Below are positions 18,050 to 25,753 of a DNA stretch of 64,000 nucleotides, piece by piece. The number at the start of each line of letters is the position of its first letter. Position 1 is the stretch's first letter. This DNA is from Terriglobia bacterium (GTDB taxonomy: Bacteria; Acidobacteriota; Terriglobia; Acidiferrales; UBA7541), in contig JAIMAG010000001.1 of assembly GCA_023512135.1 (NCBI GenBank), forward strand, positions 310,001 to 374,000. The letters run 5' to 3'. A program made the translations under genes and the position numbers. Under the pieces are notes generated by a model. It was not told where the DNA came from. It searched no databases and was given only the letters and a program-made list of their open reading frames with translations.

Positions 18050-19018
18050 TCACGTGGCCGTGGATTCATCCAAGCCGATCTGCTTCAGCTTGTAGAGCAG
18101 TGCCTTGTAGCTGATTTGCAATTCCTGAGCGGCCCGCTTGCGGTTCCAGCGCGTGCGCGTAAGAACCTTCAGAATCAGTTCGCGTTCGGCTTGCCGGGAA
18201 GCCGCCCGCGCCGCTTCTTTCAGGGAGATGCCTTTGGCCCCGCCGTTTTCGCTTCGCACGGCGGTTGCCTGCCAGTTCAGCTCCGCCAGTGCCGCACGCT
18301 CATCGCCCAGCGCGACCATTTTCTTCACTGTGTTTTCCAGTTCTCGAATGTTCCCGGGCCAGGCATATTCCATGAGGGCGCGCAGAGTTCGCGACGTCAG
18401 CACCGGCTGCGGCCGGCCGAACAGCTCCGCGTACTTCCGCAGGAAATGCTCCGCCAGCAACGGGATATCTTTCTTGCAATGGCGTAGCGGCGGCAGGCGC
18501 AGGCAAACTCCGTTGATCCGATAAAACAGCTCTTCGCGGAAGCGACCGGCGCGCACCAGCTCTTCCAGCTGGCGGCTGGTGGAGCAGATCAGGCGCGCCG
18601 CCGGCAACGACCTGTTTCCGTTGCTCTCCGGCAGCACGTGCAACAGCTTCGGTTGCAAGGCAGGGTCCAGCTCGGCCACCTCGTCCAGAAACAGCGTTCC
18701 ACTGAACCCGTGCCCGCCAGATTCCGGCTCCCCGCGCAGCAGGCGATCGAGCGTTTGCAGATCCGTCAGTGCCGCACAGTTGACTTTGATGAAGGGCTGC
18801 TGGCTCCGCCGTGAACGCCGATGCAGTTCCAGCGCAATGACTTCCTTGCCCGTGCCACTCTCCCCTTGGAGCAAAACCGGAATGTCGGTGGGCGCAATGT
18901 CTTCGACGAATCGCTCCAACGCCTGCATCGCCGGACTGCTCCCACAAACAAACGGCCTCACCTCCGCTCCGGCCAGCGGCTCCTCGACTACCATGGCTTC
19001 CGTTACCTTTAGTTCCAT
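18050..19018 (-). CDS. Fis-type AAA+ regulator without GAFTGA loop
   Basis: 322 residues, first gene of the EPS operon. There is no receiver domain, only about 25 N-terminal residues. The AAA+ core has Walker A LLQGESGTGKE, Walker B GTLFLDEVAEL and the GRFREELFYR segment. The Fis-type HTH is NRKRAAQELQISYKALLYKL. The segment between NCAAL and GTLFLDE is only 22 residues, versus 33 in the NtrC-type protein at 31109. The GAFTGA loop that contacts sigma-54 is absent, and Sensor I reads CSTS rather than ATN. The protein may bind and hydrolyse ATP but is not expected to open sigma-54 promoters by itself. It may act as a repressor, a co-oligomer or a sigma-70 regulator. Confidence 0.85.
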   Translation of the reverse strand: MELKVTEAMVVEEPLAGAEVRPFVCGSSPAMQALERFVEDIAPTDIPVLLQGESGTGKEVIALELHRRSRRSQQPFIKVNCAALTDLQTLDRLLRGEPESGGHGFSGTLFLDEVAELDPALQPKLLHVLPESNGNRSLPAARLICSTSRQLEELVRAGRFREELFYRINGVCLRLPPLRHCKKDIPLLAEHFLRKYAELFGRPQPVLTSRTLRALMEYAWPGNIRELENTVKKMVALGDERAALAELNWQATAVRSENGGAKGISLKEAARAASRQAERELILKVLTRTRWNRKRAAQELQISYKALLYKLKQIGLDESTAT

Positions 19019-19078
19019 CCCTGCCTCCGGGATATTCCGAACGGTCAGAGCAATCCTTGTTTGGGCAAACAGACAACT

Positions 19079-19094
19079 AGCACGGCGGATGCCA
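19079..19094 (-). promoter_or_regulatory. Candidate sigma-54 promoter of the EPS operon
   Basis: Minus-strand TGGCATCCGCCGTGCT has GG and GC at the correct spacing. It differs from the TTGCW consensus only by G for T at the first base of the -12 element. The expected start site is near 19068, about 50 nt before the regulator ATG at 19018. Confidence 0.55.
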
Positions 19095-19156
19095 CCCGGT
19101 TGGGTTTGCTTGGAAAGAAGCTGCTGGGCTTAAATCTTTTATTGAAAATGAGTTGA

Positions 19157-19170
19157 GGAAGGCTGCTTCC
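19157..19170. promoter_or_regulatory. Enhancer-like palindrome GGAA-N6-TTCC (EPS operon side)
   Basis: GGAAGGCTGCTTCC is an exact match to the palindrome seen upstream of other sigma-54 promoters here. It is 62 bp upstream of the minus-strand -24 element. This is a usual distance for an enhancer-binding protein site. Confidence 0.5.
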
Positions 19171-19358
19171 GTCCGGCTTCTAATGTTGAAAAACTCGAGG
19201 TGCGACCGCGTTTCCACTAAGTGGCAACAATTTTCCCTTGGACTTGACTTTTGCTCGCCAGCGACTTCTACAAATTCCAAAGATAAGTTCTTTTTTATCT
19301 ATAAATTGTCACGGGACCTCGGGTTTTAGGTGCCGGGCTACTGAATTGTCGAGCGAGC

Positions 19359-19393
19359 GGAAACAGTTTTCTTAACTCTGGAAACAGTTTTCC
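19359..19393. promoter_or_regulatory. Tandem enhancer-like palindromes upstream of exosortase
   Basis: Two copies of GGAAACAGTTTTC lie at 19359-19372 (last base T instead of C) and 19380-19393 (exact GGAA-N6-TTCC). They are 21 bp apart, two helical turns, so they face the same side of the DNA. They are centred about 105 and 125 bp upstream of the predicted start site near 19490, typical for enhancer-binding protein dimers. Confidence 0.6.
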
Positions 19394-19463
19394 ACACAAT
19401 CGTCCACGCTTTTCATTTCCGATTTGTAATAAAGGGTTTACAACTGTCCGTTCCAGGTTCGGA

Positions 19464-19479
19464 TGGCAGAGAGATTGCA
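19464..19479 (+). promoter_or_regulatory. Sigma-54 promoter of the exosortase gene
   Basis: TGGCAGAGAGATTGCA matches the TGGCAC-N5-TTGCA consensus at 15 of 16 relevant spacing and core positions. Transcription should start near 19490. An in-frame ATG at 19463 overlaps this element, so it cannot be the start codon of the exosortase gene if the promoter is real. Confidence 0.75.
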
Positions 19480-19513
19480 CAATGCGCTTGTCCGGAAGAC
19501 TAGCTCGCCGCCG

Positions 19514-20410
19514 ATGAACACTGTGACCGAACGCTGGATGGCTTCTGAGTCGGAAGGCCGATTCGATTTGCGCCGATGGATCTGGCCTGCCTTCTTATTG
19601 GCCTTGCCCGTAGGGTTTCTTTATTCTGGCGTGCTTGCCCTGCTCGTCCGCGACTGGTGGAACGACCCTGACTTCTCGCATGGTTTTTTTGTGCCGTTGT
19701 TCGCCGGTTTCGTAATCTGGCAGCGACGCCAGCGGCTCGCGCAGCTTCCTGTACAACCTTCCTGGCTGGGATTGGTCGTCATTGCCGGCTCGCTCTGCAC
19801 CCTGATTGTGGGTGTGCTCGGCGCCGAACTGTTTCTGCAGCGGTCCTCCCTGGTGCTGCTGCTGATGGGACTGGTGATTCATTTCTTCGGCTGGAGCTGG
19901 TTTCGCGCGCTGCTGTTTCCGCTGGCCTGTCTTTTCCTGATGATTCCCATTCCCTCGATTATCTACAATCGGATCGCATTCCCGTTGCAGTTGCTGGCTT
20001 CGCAGGTGGCGGCCACGTTGCTGGCCGCCAGCCGGGTGCCCGTTCTGCTGGAAGGCAACGTCATCCAGTTGCCGCACATGATGCTGGAAGTCGTGGAGGC
20101 ATGCAGCGGTCTCCGTTCTCTGGTCTCGCTCATTACACTGGCCATCATTTACGGGCATTTGCTTGAGCCGAACCTGTTTCGCCGCGCCGTGCTCGTGTTC
20201 AGCGCCGTGCCTGTGGCCGTGCTGGCCAATTCCCTCCGCGTCGCCGGCACGGGTTTGCTGGGCCATTACTGGGAACCGGAAAAGGCCCAGGGATTCTTCC
20301 ACACCTTTTCTGGACTGGTGGTTTTTCTGATTTCCTTGTTTTTGCTGTTTGCACTCCACGGGGCTCTGCGCATGTTCGAAGGGCGGTGGAAGAGAAGGAG
20401 CACACGGTGA
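19514..20410 (+). CDS. xrtA: Exosortase (PEP-CTERM transpeptidase-like membrane protease)
   Basis: 298 residues, about eight membrane helices. The catalytic triad of the family is present: cysteine in VVEACSGLRSL, arginine in ANSLRVAGTG and histidine in GFFHTFSG. Exosortases cleave PEP-CTERM tails in the inner membrane and hand the protein on for export or attachment. The surrounding EPS gene set is the one normally found with XrtA, hence the symbol, although the subtype is not certain from sequence. I place the start at 19514, downstream of the sigma-54 promoter; no good Shine-Dalgarno is visible, and ATG 19538 is another option. It is followed by epsI with a 4-bp overlap. Confidence 0.9.
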   Translation: MNTVTERWMASESEGRFDLRRWIWPAFLLALPVGFLYSGVLALLVRDWWNDPDFSHGFFVPLFAGFVIWQRRQRLAQLPVQPSWLGLVVIAGSLCTLIVGVLGAELFLQRSSLVLLLMGLVIHFFGWSWFRALLFPLACLFLMIPIPSIIYNRIAFPLQLLASQVAATLLAASRVPVLLEGNVIQLPHMMLEVVEACSGLRSLVSLITLAIIYGHLLEPNLFRRAVLVFSAVPVAVLANSLRVAGTGLLGHYWEPEKAQGFFHTFSGLVVFLISLFLLFALHGALRMFEGRWKRRSTR

Positions 20411-21057
20411 AGCTGATTCCCCGGGTACGATTCCTTGCTGTGCTGGTTTTGCTGATCGGCACGGCCGTCTTTCTCGAAGCGCGCAGCCGGCCGGAACAAC
20501 TGCCGCCGCGGAAGCCGCTCGAAGAATTTCCGCACGTCCTCGATGCGTGGGTCGGGCGCGATCTTGCCATCGCGGAAGACGTCAAGCAGGTGCTCGGCGC
20601 CGATGATTACCTTGTCCGGCTCTACCAGCGCAATCCCGAAGAGCAACCGATGGACCTGTTCATCGTTTTCTTCAAAAGCCAGCGCACGGGAGCTACGATT
20701 CATTCCCCGCAGAACTGTTTGCCCGGGGCTGGCTGGGCTCCAGTCGAGCAGGGGCGCCTGACGATCGAGCTGCCGGACCGCGCGCCGATCACAGTCAATC
20801 GCTACATCATCGCCAAAGGATTGGACCGCCAGTTCGTTCTCTACTGGTACCAGGCCCATGGGCGCGTAGTAGCCAGTGAATACTGGGCCAAGTTTTTCCT
20901 GGTCTCCGATGCCATCCGCTTCAATCGCACCGATGGCGCCCTGGTTCGTGTCATCAGTCCGGTGGGAAGGGGAGAGTCAGTCAGTCAGAGTGAGCAGCGC
21001 GCCGTAGAATTCGCCCGCCGAATCTACCCCGAGCTGCGCGAATTCATCCCTGAATAA
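20407..21057 (+). CDS. Exosortase-associated EpsI family protein
   Basis: 216 residues. One N-terminal hydrophobic segment (VRFLAVLVLLIGTAVFLEA) anchors or exports the protein. The EpsI family signature is seen in IHSPQNCLPGAGW and in FVLYWYQAHGR. EpsI is fused to the C-terminus of the exosortase in many XrtA systems and separate in others, as here. It is probably periplasmic and of unknown chemistry, though it is needed for EPS in Methylobacillus. The GTG at 20407 overlaps the exosortase stop (GTGA) and has AAGGAG upstream. An earlier GTG at 20386 lacks a suitable ribosome site. Confidence 0.88.
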   Translation: MKLIPRVRFLAVLVLLIGTAVFLEARSRPEQLPPRKPLEEFPHVLDAWVGRDLAIAEDVKQVLGADDYLVRLYQRNPEEQPMDLFIVFFKSQRTGATIHSPQNCLPGAGWAPVEQGRLTIELPDRAPITVNRYIIAKGLDRQFVLYWYQAHGRVVASEYWAKFFLVSDAIRFNRTDGALVRVISPVGRGESVSQSEQRAVEFARRIYPELREFIPE

Positions 21058-21195
21058 TTCCTGAAAATATTCGTGCTTTGAAAGGTTTCGGGTACGCCGT
21101 CAGAAAGGAAAGTTTTTATCGCTTGTGCTCGCTGGTTTCGCCAAGCTTGCAACTCTTTGCACATCGAAACGATTTGTCGCTTAGCAACCGGCTTC

Positions 21196-21210
21196 TGGAG
21201 TGCTTTTCCA
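21196..21210. promoter_or_regulatory. Degenerate enhancer-like dyad upstream of PEP-CTERM gene
   Basis: TGGAGTGCTTTTCCA is an inverted repeat similar to the GGAA-N6-TTCC sites, but one base shorter inside and with one mismatch. It ends 63 bp before the sigma-54 element at 21274, close to the distance seen elsewhere. I count it only as a possible degraded site. Confidence 0.3.
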
Positions 21211-21273
21211 GTTTGTATCTCTTGATTTAGCAAAGGTTAGGGGCAGTGGCCGGGAAGATAAAATTTTTTACTT

Positions 21274-21289
21274 TGGCCCCTGAGTTGCA
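21274..21289 (+). promoter_or_regulatory. Sigma-54 promoter of the PEP-CTERM gene
   Basis: TGGCCCCTGAGTTGCA has TGG and TTGCA at exact -24/-12 spacing. The preceding 21057-21273 is AT-rich and gene-free. The predicted start site is near 21300, about 50 nt before the ATG at 21350. Confidence 0.72.
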
Positions 21290-21349
21290 AGAAAAACAGC
21301 GATTAACTGCTGTGAATTCTGTTTCCCCTAGAGGGTGGGTGAGAAACAC

Positions 21350-22072
21350 ATGAGAAAACTCTGGATGTGGCTGATTTTCGTTGGGGTGGTCGGTTTTTTG
21401 GGTGTTTCGACGGTACGGGCTGACTCAGTCAGCGAATGGGTAACGGGCAGTGGGGCCACCGCCGGTGGCCAACCGGTGAGTGCTTCTGCGGTGATTACAA
21501 TCGGAGCTGGCGGCAATGTGACTGTCACGCTCACCAACAATTTCTCCAACCCCACGAGCCGCAGCCAAGCCGTCAGCGGCTTCATTATCATTTTCAGTGA
21601 TGGGAGCACTTCCGGCACCATCACCAGCAGCAGCTCCAATTTGATCAACATCAATTCTGATGGAACCATCACCAATCTTGGATCCGGCTCCACGGGCTGG
21701 AAAACCGAAACTTCCAGCGGGGGCCTTTCCATCTGCACCATCTGTCCCAACACCGGCAATGCCTTCGCACCACCCTCCCACCTGCTGATCGGTCCTCCCG
21801 GCAGCGGAGGCACATACAGCGCAGCCAATGCTTCCATCACGGGAACAAATCCAGGGTCTCCGGACCCGTGGCTGCAAACGGCGGCCACATTCAACCTGAA
21901 CATTCCGGGTCTTTCTCCGGGAGCCACGGTGGTAGGAGTCATTTTCTTGTTCGGCACGGACTCGGAACAAGTTCCTGGCGTGTTCATTCCCGAGCCCGGC
22001 ACGCTGGCCTTGGTGGGCAGCGGTTTGCTTGCGATTGGCCGGCAGTGGCGTCGGCGTCGCAAGGCTGCGTAG
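21350..22072 (+). CDS. PEP-CTERM sorted exported protein
   Basis: 240 residues. The signal peptide is MRKLWMWLIFVGVVGFLGVSTVRA. The middle is rich in S, T, G and N with beta-strand character (ITIGAGGNVTVTLTNNF, GFIIIFSDGSTSG). The C-terminus is a textbook PEP-CTERM tail: IPEPGTLALVGSGLLAIG, then RQWRRRRKAA. The exosortase should cut near the PEP, releasing or anchoring a cell-surface protein. Two cysteines (CTICP) could form a disulfide or bind metal. No catalytic domain is recognised; a matrix or adhesion role is inferred from the family. It is the only PEP-CTERM substrate I see in the window. Confidence 0.9.
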   Translation: MRKLWMWLIFVGVVGFLGVSTVRADSVSEWVTGSGATAGGQPVSASAVITIGAGGNVTVTLTNNFSNPTSRSQAVSGFIIIFSDGSTSGTITSSSSNLININSDGTITNLGSGSTGWKTETSSGGLSICTICPNTGNAFAPPSHLLIGPPGSGGTYSAANASITGTNPGSPDPWLQTAATFNLNIPGLSPGATVVGVIFLFGTDSEQVPGVFIPEPGTLALVGSGLLAIGRQWRRRRKAA

Positions 22073-22124
22073 AAAAGGGTTTTTTGGAATCGTACGGGTG
22101 AGTCTGGCTGCTGCGGGATAAGAG

Positions 22125-22160
22125 GGAAAACCTTTTCCACTTCCGGGTAAGGTAGTTTCC
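22125..22160. promoter_or_regulatory. Tandem enhancer-like palindromes upstream of prsT-like gene
   Basis: GGAAAACCTTTTCC (22125-22138) is an exact GGAA-N6-TTCC palindrome. GTAAGGTAGTTTCC (22147-22160) is one base off and 22 bp away. A third, one-mismatch copy GGAAAAGCTTTTGC lies at 22214-22227, 49 bp before the sigma-54 element. Confidence 0.5.
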
Positions 22161-22276
22161 CTGGTCTCGTTTCCCTGTTGTTTCGATCCCCACCGTTGCT
22201 TCTCCAATTGAGCGGAAAAGCTTTTGCTACAGTGAAATAGGGAAGGATCGGCGGGTGGCTCCACGCCCTTTCTGCG

Positions 22277-22292
22277 TGGCGAGGGAATTGCA
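22277..22292 (+). promoter_or_regulatory. Sigma-54 promoter of the TPR lipoprotein gene
   Basis: TGGCGAGGGAATTGCA has TGGC and TTGCA in exact register. The predicted start site near 22304 leaves an approximately 78-nt leader before the ATG at 22382. The rest of the 22073-22381 gap holds the palindromes above and no gene. Confidence 0.72.
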
Positions 22293-22381
22293 ACACTTTG
22301 CAGCGAAGCATTTTGTTCCATCAGCCGGAGCGGTATGTTCTTGGCTGAAAGATGCGAAATTCAGAGAAGGTGAATTTTCCG

Positions 22382-24676
22382 ATGCGTGCACCTCGCTGGT
22401 TGGTCCTGGCGGTCCTGGTCGGTTTGACGGCGGGCTTGCTTGCGGGTTGTTCCCGCGATCCCAATGTCCGCAAGCAAAAATATTTCGAGAGCGGCACGCG
22501 CTATTTCGAAGCCGGCAAATACCGGGAAGCGGCCATTCAATATCTCAACGCGGTCCAAGTGGACCCAGCCTATGCCGAGGCCCACTACCAGTTGGCGCAG
22601 TGTTACATGCGGCTGGGTGCCTGGACCGCGGCCTATCAGGAGCTTCTGCGCACCGTTGACCTGGCTCCGGAGAATTTGAAGGCTCAGATCGAGCTGGGCA
22701 ATCTGCTGCTCGCCGCGCGCGAATTCCAGGCTGCCCGGGAGCGCGCCGAGCTGGTTCTGCAGCGTGACCCCAACAACGTGGATGCGCACATCCTGCTGGC
22801 CAACTCTTACGCTGCGCTGCAGAATCTGCCCGCCTCGCTCGAGCAGATGCAGAAAGCCATCCAACTCGATCCCGACCGCGCCCGCAGCTACCTGAATCTG
22901 GCCTTCCTGCAGGCCAGCGCTCGGGAAGTTGCGGCCGCCGAAGCCAGCTTTCTGCGCGCCATCGAGCTGGATCCCCAATCGGTGCCCGCGCGACTGGCCC
23001 TGGGCAATTTCTACCAGCAGCAGCAGAAGTGGGATCGTGCCGAAGAACAGTTCCTCCGGGCCGCGGAGCTCGAACCGAGCAATCATCTTCCGGTGGCCGC
23101 ACTGGCTCGGCTCTACCTCGGACGGAATCAGCGTGAACGGGCCGAGCAGCTCCTGCGGGAGGCTAAGCCGCGCTTTTCGAACAATCCGGAAGGGTATCGC
23201 CTGCTCGGCGATTTCCTTTTTGCGGTGGGGGAACTGGATCGCGCCCTGGAGGAATTCCTCGTCCTCTACGATGAGCACCCGCGCGACCTGACCGTCAAAA
23301 AGAACCTGATCCAGTTGCTGATTCTCCGGAACCGTCTGGAGGAAGCGACCCGGCTGAACGATGAGATCCTCAAAGAAAACTCGCGCGATGTGGAAGCACT
23401 GATCTACCGCGGACAGATTTTGAATCGCCGCGGACTGTACGACGATGCGATTCAGGTGCTCCAGTCGGCTGTGAAGTCAGACGCGAACAATGCCATTGCC
23501 CGTTATCACTTGGGTGTGGCGTTCAGTCAGCTCGGCAACCTGGCCCGTGCCGAAAGCGAATGGCGCGAGGCGGTGCGGGCGAATCCGCGCATGAGCGGAG
23601 CGCTGCAGGCGCTGGCTGCCGTCGGCCTGCGCCGGAACGACTTCGAACTGGTGGCTACCAGCGCCGAAGGACTGATTGCGGCGGAACCGTACTCCCCCAA
23701 CGGCTACGTGCTGCGCGCCATGGCTCGCGTTGCCCGCAGAGATTTTGCTGCCGCGGAAGCGGATCTGAACACTGCGCTGCGTCTGGCGCCGGATTCTCCG
23801 GTTGTCTACACCCGGCTGGCGGGCCTGCGGCTGCTCCAGCGGCGCTTCGCGGATGCGGAAAAGCTCTACGAGACCGCGCTGCAGAAAGACCCCGCCCACG
23901 CAGAGGCCCTGCGTGGTCTGGTGGCCGTTTTTGTGCAGCAGAAGCGCCCGGACCGTGCCCTGCAGCGCGTCGAGCGCCAGATTGCCCAGGCGCCGGACAG
24001 CAGTCCGCATCGGCTGCTCTACGGCCGACTGCTCGCCGCCGAGGGACAGAACGACCGCGCACGCGAGCAGTTGCAGCGTGCCATCGAGCTCGACAAAAAC
24101 AATGTGGAAGCCTTCCTCACGCTCGGCGCGCTGCTCGCGGCGCAGGGTTCGGTCGCAGACGCCGTGGCCACCTATGAACGGGCCATTCAGGAAAATCCAC
24201 GTGATGTGCGCGGCTACATTCTGCTTGCTGCGCTGGAAGACGAAGCCCGCGGGAACTGGCAGCGCGCGCAACAGCTTTATGAAAAGGCGCTGCAGGTGGA
24301 GCCTGACTATCCGGTTGCAGCCAACAATCTTGCCTATCTGCTGCTGCAGCGCGGCGGCAACGTGGACCTGGCCCTTTCGCTGGCTCAGACCGCCCGCAGC
24401 AAACTTCCGGAACTGCCCAACGTGGCCGATACGCTTGCGCTGGCCTACTACCGCAAAGGGGCTTACGGCCTGGCGATCGACCTGCTCAAAGAAGCTCTGG
24501 AGAAGGCTCCGGACAATCCGACCTACCACCTGCACATCGGTTTGGCTTATCAGAAGTCGAATCAGCCGGAGAAGGCGCGCCGGCACCTGGAGCGCGCTCT
24601 GGCCCTGGCACCGCAGCATCCAGAATCTTCCGAGGCCCGTCAGGCGCTGGCGCAGCTCGGGGGAAGCTCGGACTGA
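22382..24676 (+). CDS. prsT: PrsT-like TPR lipoprotein of the PEP-CTERM system
   Basis: 764 residues. The lipoprotein signal is MRAPRWLVLAVLVGLTAGLLAGC, with lipobox LLAGC. Repeated 34-residue TPR units follow along nearly the whole chain, for example EAHYQLAQCYMRLGAWTAA, AARYHLGVAFSQ-like and NPTYHLHIGLAYQKSNQ. This length and architecture fit PrsT (TIGR02917), which accompanies exosortase systems and is thought to be a periplasmic or outer-membrane scaffold for EPS export or protein sorting. The next residues after the lipidated cysteine are SRDP. The first in-frame ATG at 22352 precedes a sequence without signal-peptide character, so 22382 is preferred. The deacetylase gene follows after 4 bp. 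Confidence 0.88.
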   Translation: MRAPRWLVLAVLVGLTAGLLAGCSRDPNVRKQKYFESGTRYFEAGKYREAAIQYLNAVQVDPAYAEAHYQLAQCYMRLGAWTAAYQELLRTVDLAPENLKAQIELGNLLLAAREFQAARERAELVLQRDPNNVDAHILLANSYAALQNLPASLEQMQKAIQLDPDRARSYLNLAFLQASAREVAAAEASFLRAIELDPQSVPARLALGNFYQQQQKWDRAEEQFLRAAELEPSNHLPVAALARLYLGRNQRERAEQLLREAKPRFSNNPEGYRLLGDFLFAVGELDRALEEFLVLYDEHPRDLTVKKNLIQLLILRNRLEEATRLNDEILKENSRDVEALIYRGQILNRRGLYDDAIQVLQSAVKSDANNAIARYHLGVAFSQLGNLARAESEWREAVRANPRMSGALQALAAVGLRRNDFELVATSAEGLIAAEPYSPNGYVLRAMARVARRDFAAAEADLNTALRLAPDSPVVYTRLAGLRLLQRRFADAEKLYETALQKDPAHAEALRGLVAVFVQQKRPDRALQRVERQIAQAPDSSPHRLLYGRLLAAEGQNDRAREQLQRAIELDKNNVEAFLTLGALLAAQGSVADAVATYERAIQENPRDVRGYILLAALEDEARGNWQRAQQLYEKALQVEPDYPVAANNLAYLLLQRGGNVDLALSLAQTARSKLPELPNVADTLALAYYRKGAYGLAIDLLKEALEKAPDNPTYHLHIGLAYQKSNQPEKARRHLERALALAPQHPESSEARQALAQLGGSSD

Positions 24677-24680
24677 ATCG

Positions 24681-25664
24681 ATGCACGACCGCAGCGTCTA
24701 CGACGCCACGCCCTCCGCCCGTCTCGAGCCGGAAAAGCCTCGCCGGGCCGAGCCGGCGAGCTGCCGCCGGCCGAATGCGCTCAGCGTGGACGTCGAAGAC
24801 TATTTCCACGTCGAAGCTTTCGCGGATCGCGTCCGGTACGAAGACTGGCCCAGCTTTCCCGGCCGCGTGGTGCGGAACACACAGCGGCTGCTCGAACTGT
24901 TCGCCCGGCACGGTGCCCGGGGGACATTTTTCATCCTCGGCTGGGTGGCTGAACGCGAGCCCGCTCTGCTGCGCCAGATCGTTGCTGCCGGTCACGAGAT
25001 TGCTTGCCACAGCTACCGCCATGCCGCGCTCTGGCGGCTCACCCCGGAAGAGTTCCGCGCCGATACGCGTCGCGCGGTACAGTGCATCGAAGATGCGGTC
25101 AGCGTTCCAGTGGTTGGTTATCGCGCTCCCACCTTCTCCATTGTGCCCCGGACGCTCTGGGCACTCGAAATTCTGGCCGAAGAAGGTTTCCTCTACGATT
25201 CCAGCGTCTTTCCCGTGGCGCACGATCTTTACGGAATTCCCGATGCGCCCCGCTTTCCATTCCGCTGGGAGCTCGCCGCGGGTCGAAGCCTGTATGAGAT
25301 TCCGCCGATGACGGTACGGCTGGCAGGCCGCAACCTGGCGATTGCCGGCGGCGGGTACCTGCGGCAATATCCGATGTGGTTTACCCGCTGGGCGGTTCGA
25401 CGCGTACAGCAAAGCGAGCGTCGCCCGGTGCTCATCTATCTCCATCCCTGGGAGACGGACCCGGCGCAACCTCGATTGTCGGGTCGCTGGAAGTCGCGAC
25501 TGCGCCACTACCGCAATCTGGAGCAGATGGAAGCCCGCCTCGACGAGCTACTGAGCAACGGCTGGTTTGTGCCGTTCCGCGAATTTTTGGAGTGGGAACG
25601 TCAGCACGGCCACCTGACTGCGGTTTCTCCCACTTGCTTCGACGGCTCTTCGCAGAAGCACTGA
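24681..25664 (+). CDS. Polysaccharide deacetylase, PEP-CTERM-locus type
   Basis: 327 residues with about 30 disordered residues first. The CE4 core starts NALSVDVEDYFHVEAF, which combines the catalytic aspartate with the D-x-E-D-x-F signature of the PEP-CTERM deacetylase subfamily (TIGR03006). It continues with EIACHSYRHA (metal H-x-x-x-H) and GYRAPTFSIV. The enzyme probably deacetylates the EPS or peptidoglycan-like glycans. It sits 4 bp after the TPR gene and likely shares its sigma-54 transcript. The same frame is open far upstream within the TPR gene (to 23802); only the ATG at 24681 after the TPR stop makes sense. Confidence 0.9.
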   Translation: MHDRSVYDATPSARLEPEKPRRAEPASCRRPNALSVDVEDYFHVEAFADRVRYEDWPSFPGRVVRNTQRLLELFARHGARGTFFILGWVAEREPALLRQIVAAGHEIACHSYRHAALWRLTPEEFRADTRRAVQCIEDAVSVPVVGYRAPTFSIVPRTLWALEILAEEGFLYDSSVFPVAHDLYGIPDAPRFPFRWELAAGRSLYEIPPMTVRLAGRNLAIAGGGYLRQYPMWFTRWAVRRVQQSERRPVLIYLHPWETDPAQPRLSGRWKSRLRHYRNLEQMEARLDELLSNGWFVPFREFLEWERQHGHLTAVSPTCFDGSSQKH

Positions 25665-25678
25665 GGAAAGGCTTAGCA

Positions 25679-25700
25679 GCACACACGGGAGCCGGTGTGC
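25679..25700. terminator. Hairpin in convergent gap
   Basis: GCACAC (25679-25684) pairs with GTGTGC (25695-25700) in the 89-bp gap between the converging deacetylase and regulator genes. There is no run of T on either side, so terminator function is only suggested by position. Confidence 0.3.
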
Positions 25701-25753
25701 GCACTGACTGGGTGGAAGAAACAGTTCAGTTTGGAAGCAGACGGAGGCCCGTT

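Larger units (their letters stand above)
19019..19513. promoter_or_regulatory. AT-richer divergent control region between EPS operon and exosortase
   Basis: This 495-bp gap holds no convincing gene and is clearly more AT-rich than its surroundings. It contains, from left to right: a minus-strand sigma-54-like element (19079-19094), three GGAA-N6-TTCC-type palindromes (19157, 19359 and 19380), an A/T-rich stretch at 19285-19310 that could bend, and the plus-strand sigma-54 element at 19464. It probably controls EPS production and protein sorting together. Confidence 0.7.

Noticed and set aside
19463-19465. ATG at 19463 as the exosortase start
   Set aside because: It overlaps the sigma-54 -24 element at 19464; the predicted mRNA starts about 27 nt downstream of it. 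ATG 19514 fits.
22201-22230. AAAAGCTTTT as a transcription terminator after the PEP-CTERM gene
   Set aside because: It is a short A/T palindrome without a GC stem; it fits the enhancer-like site pattern better.
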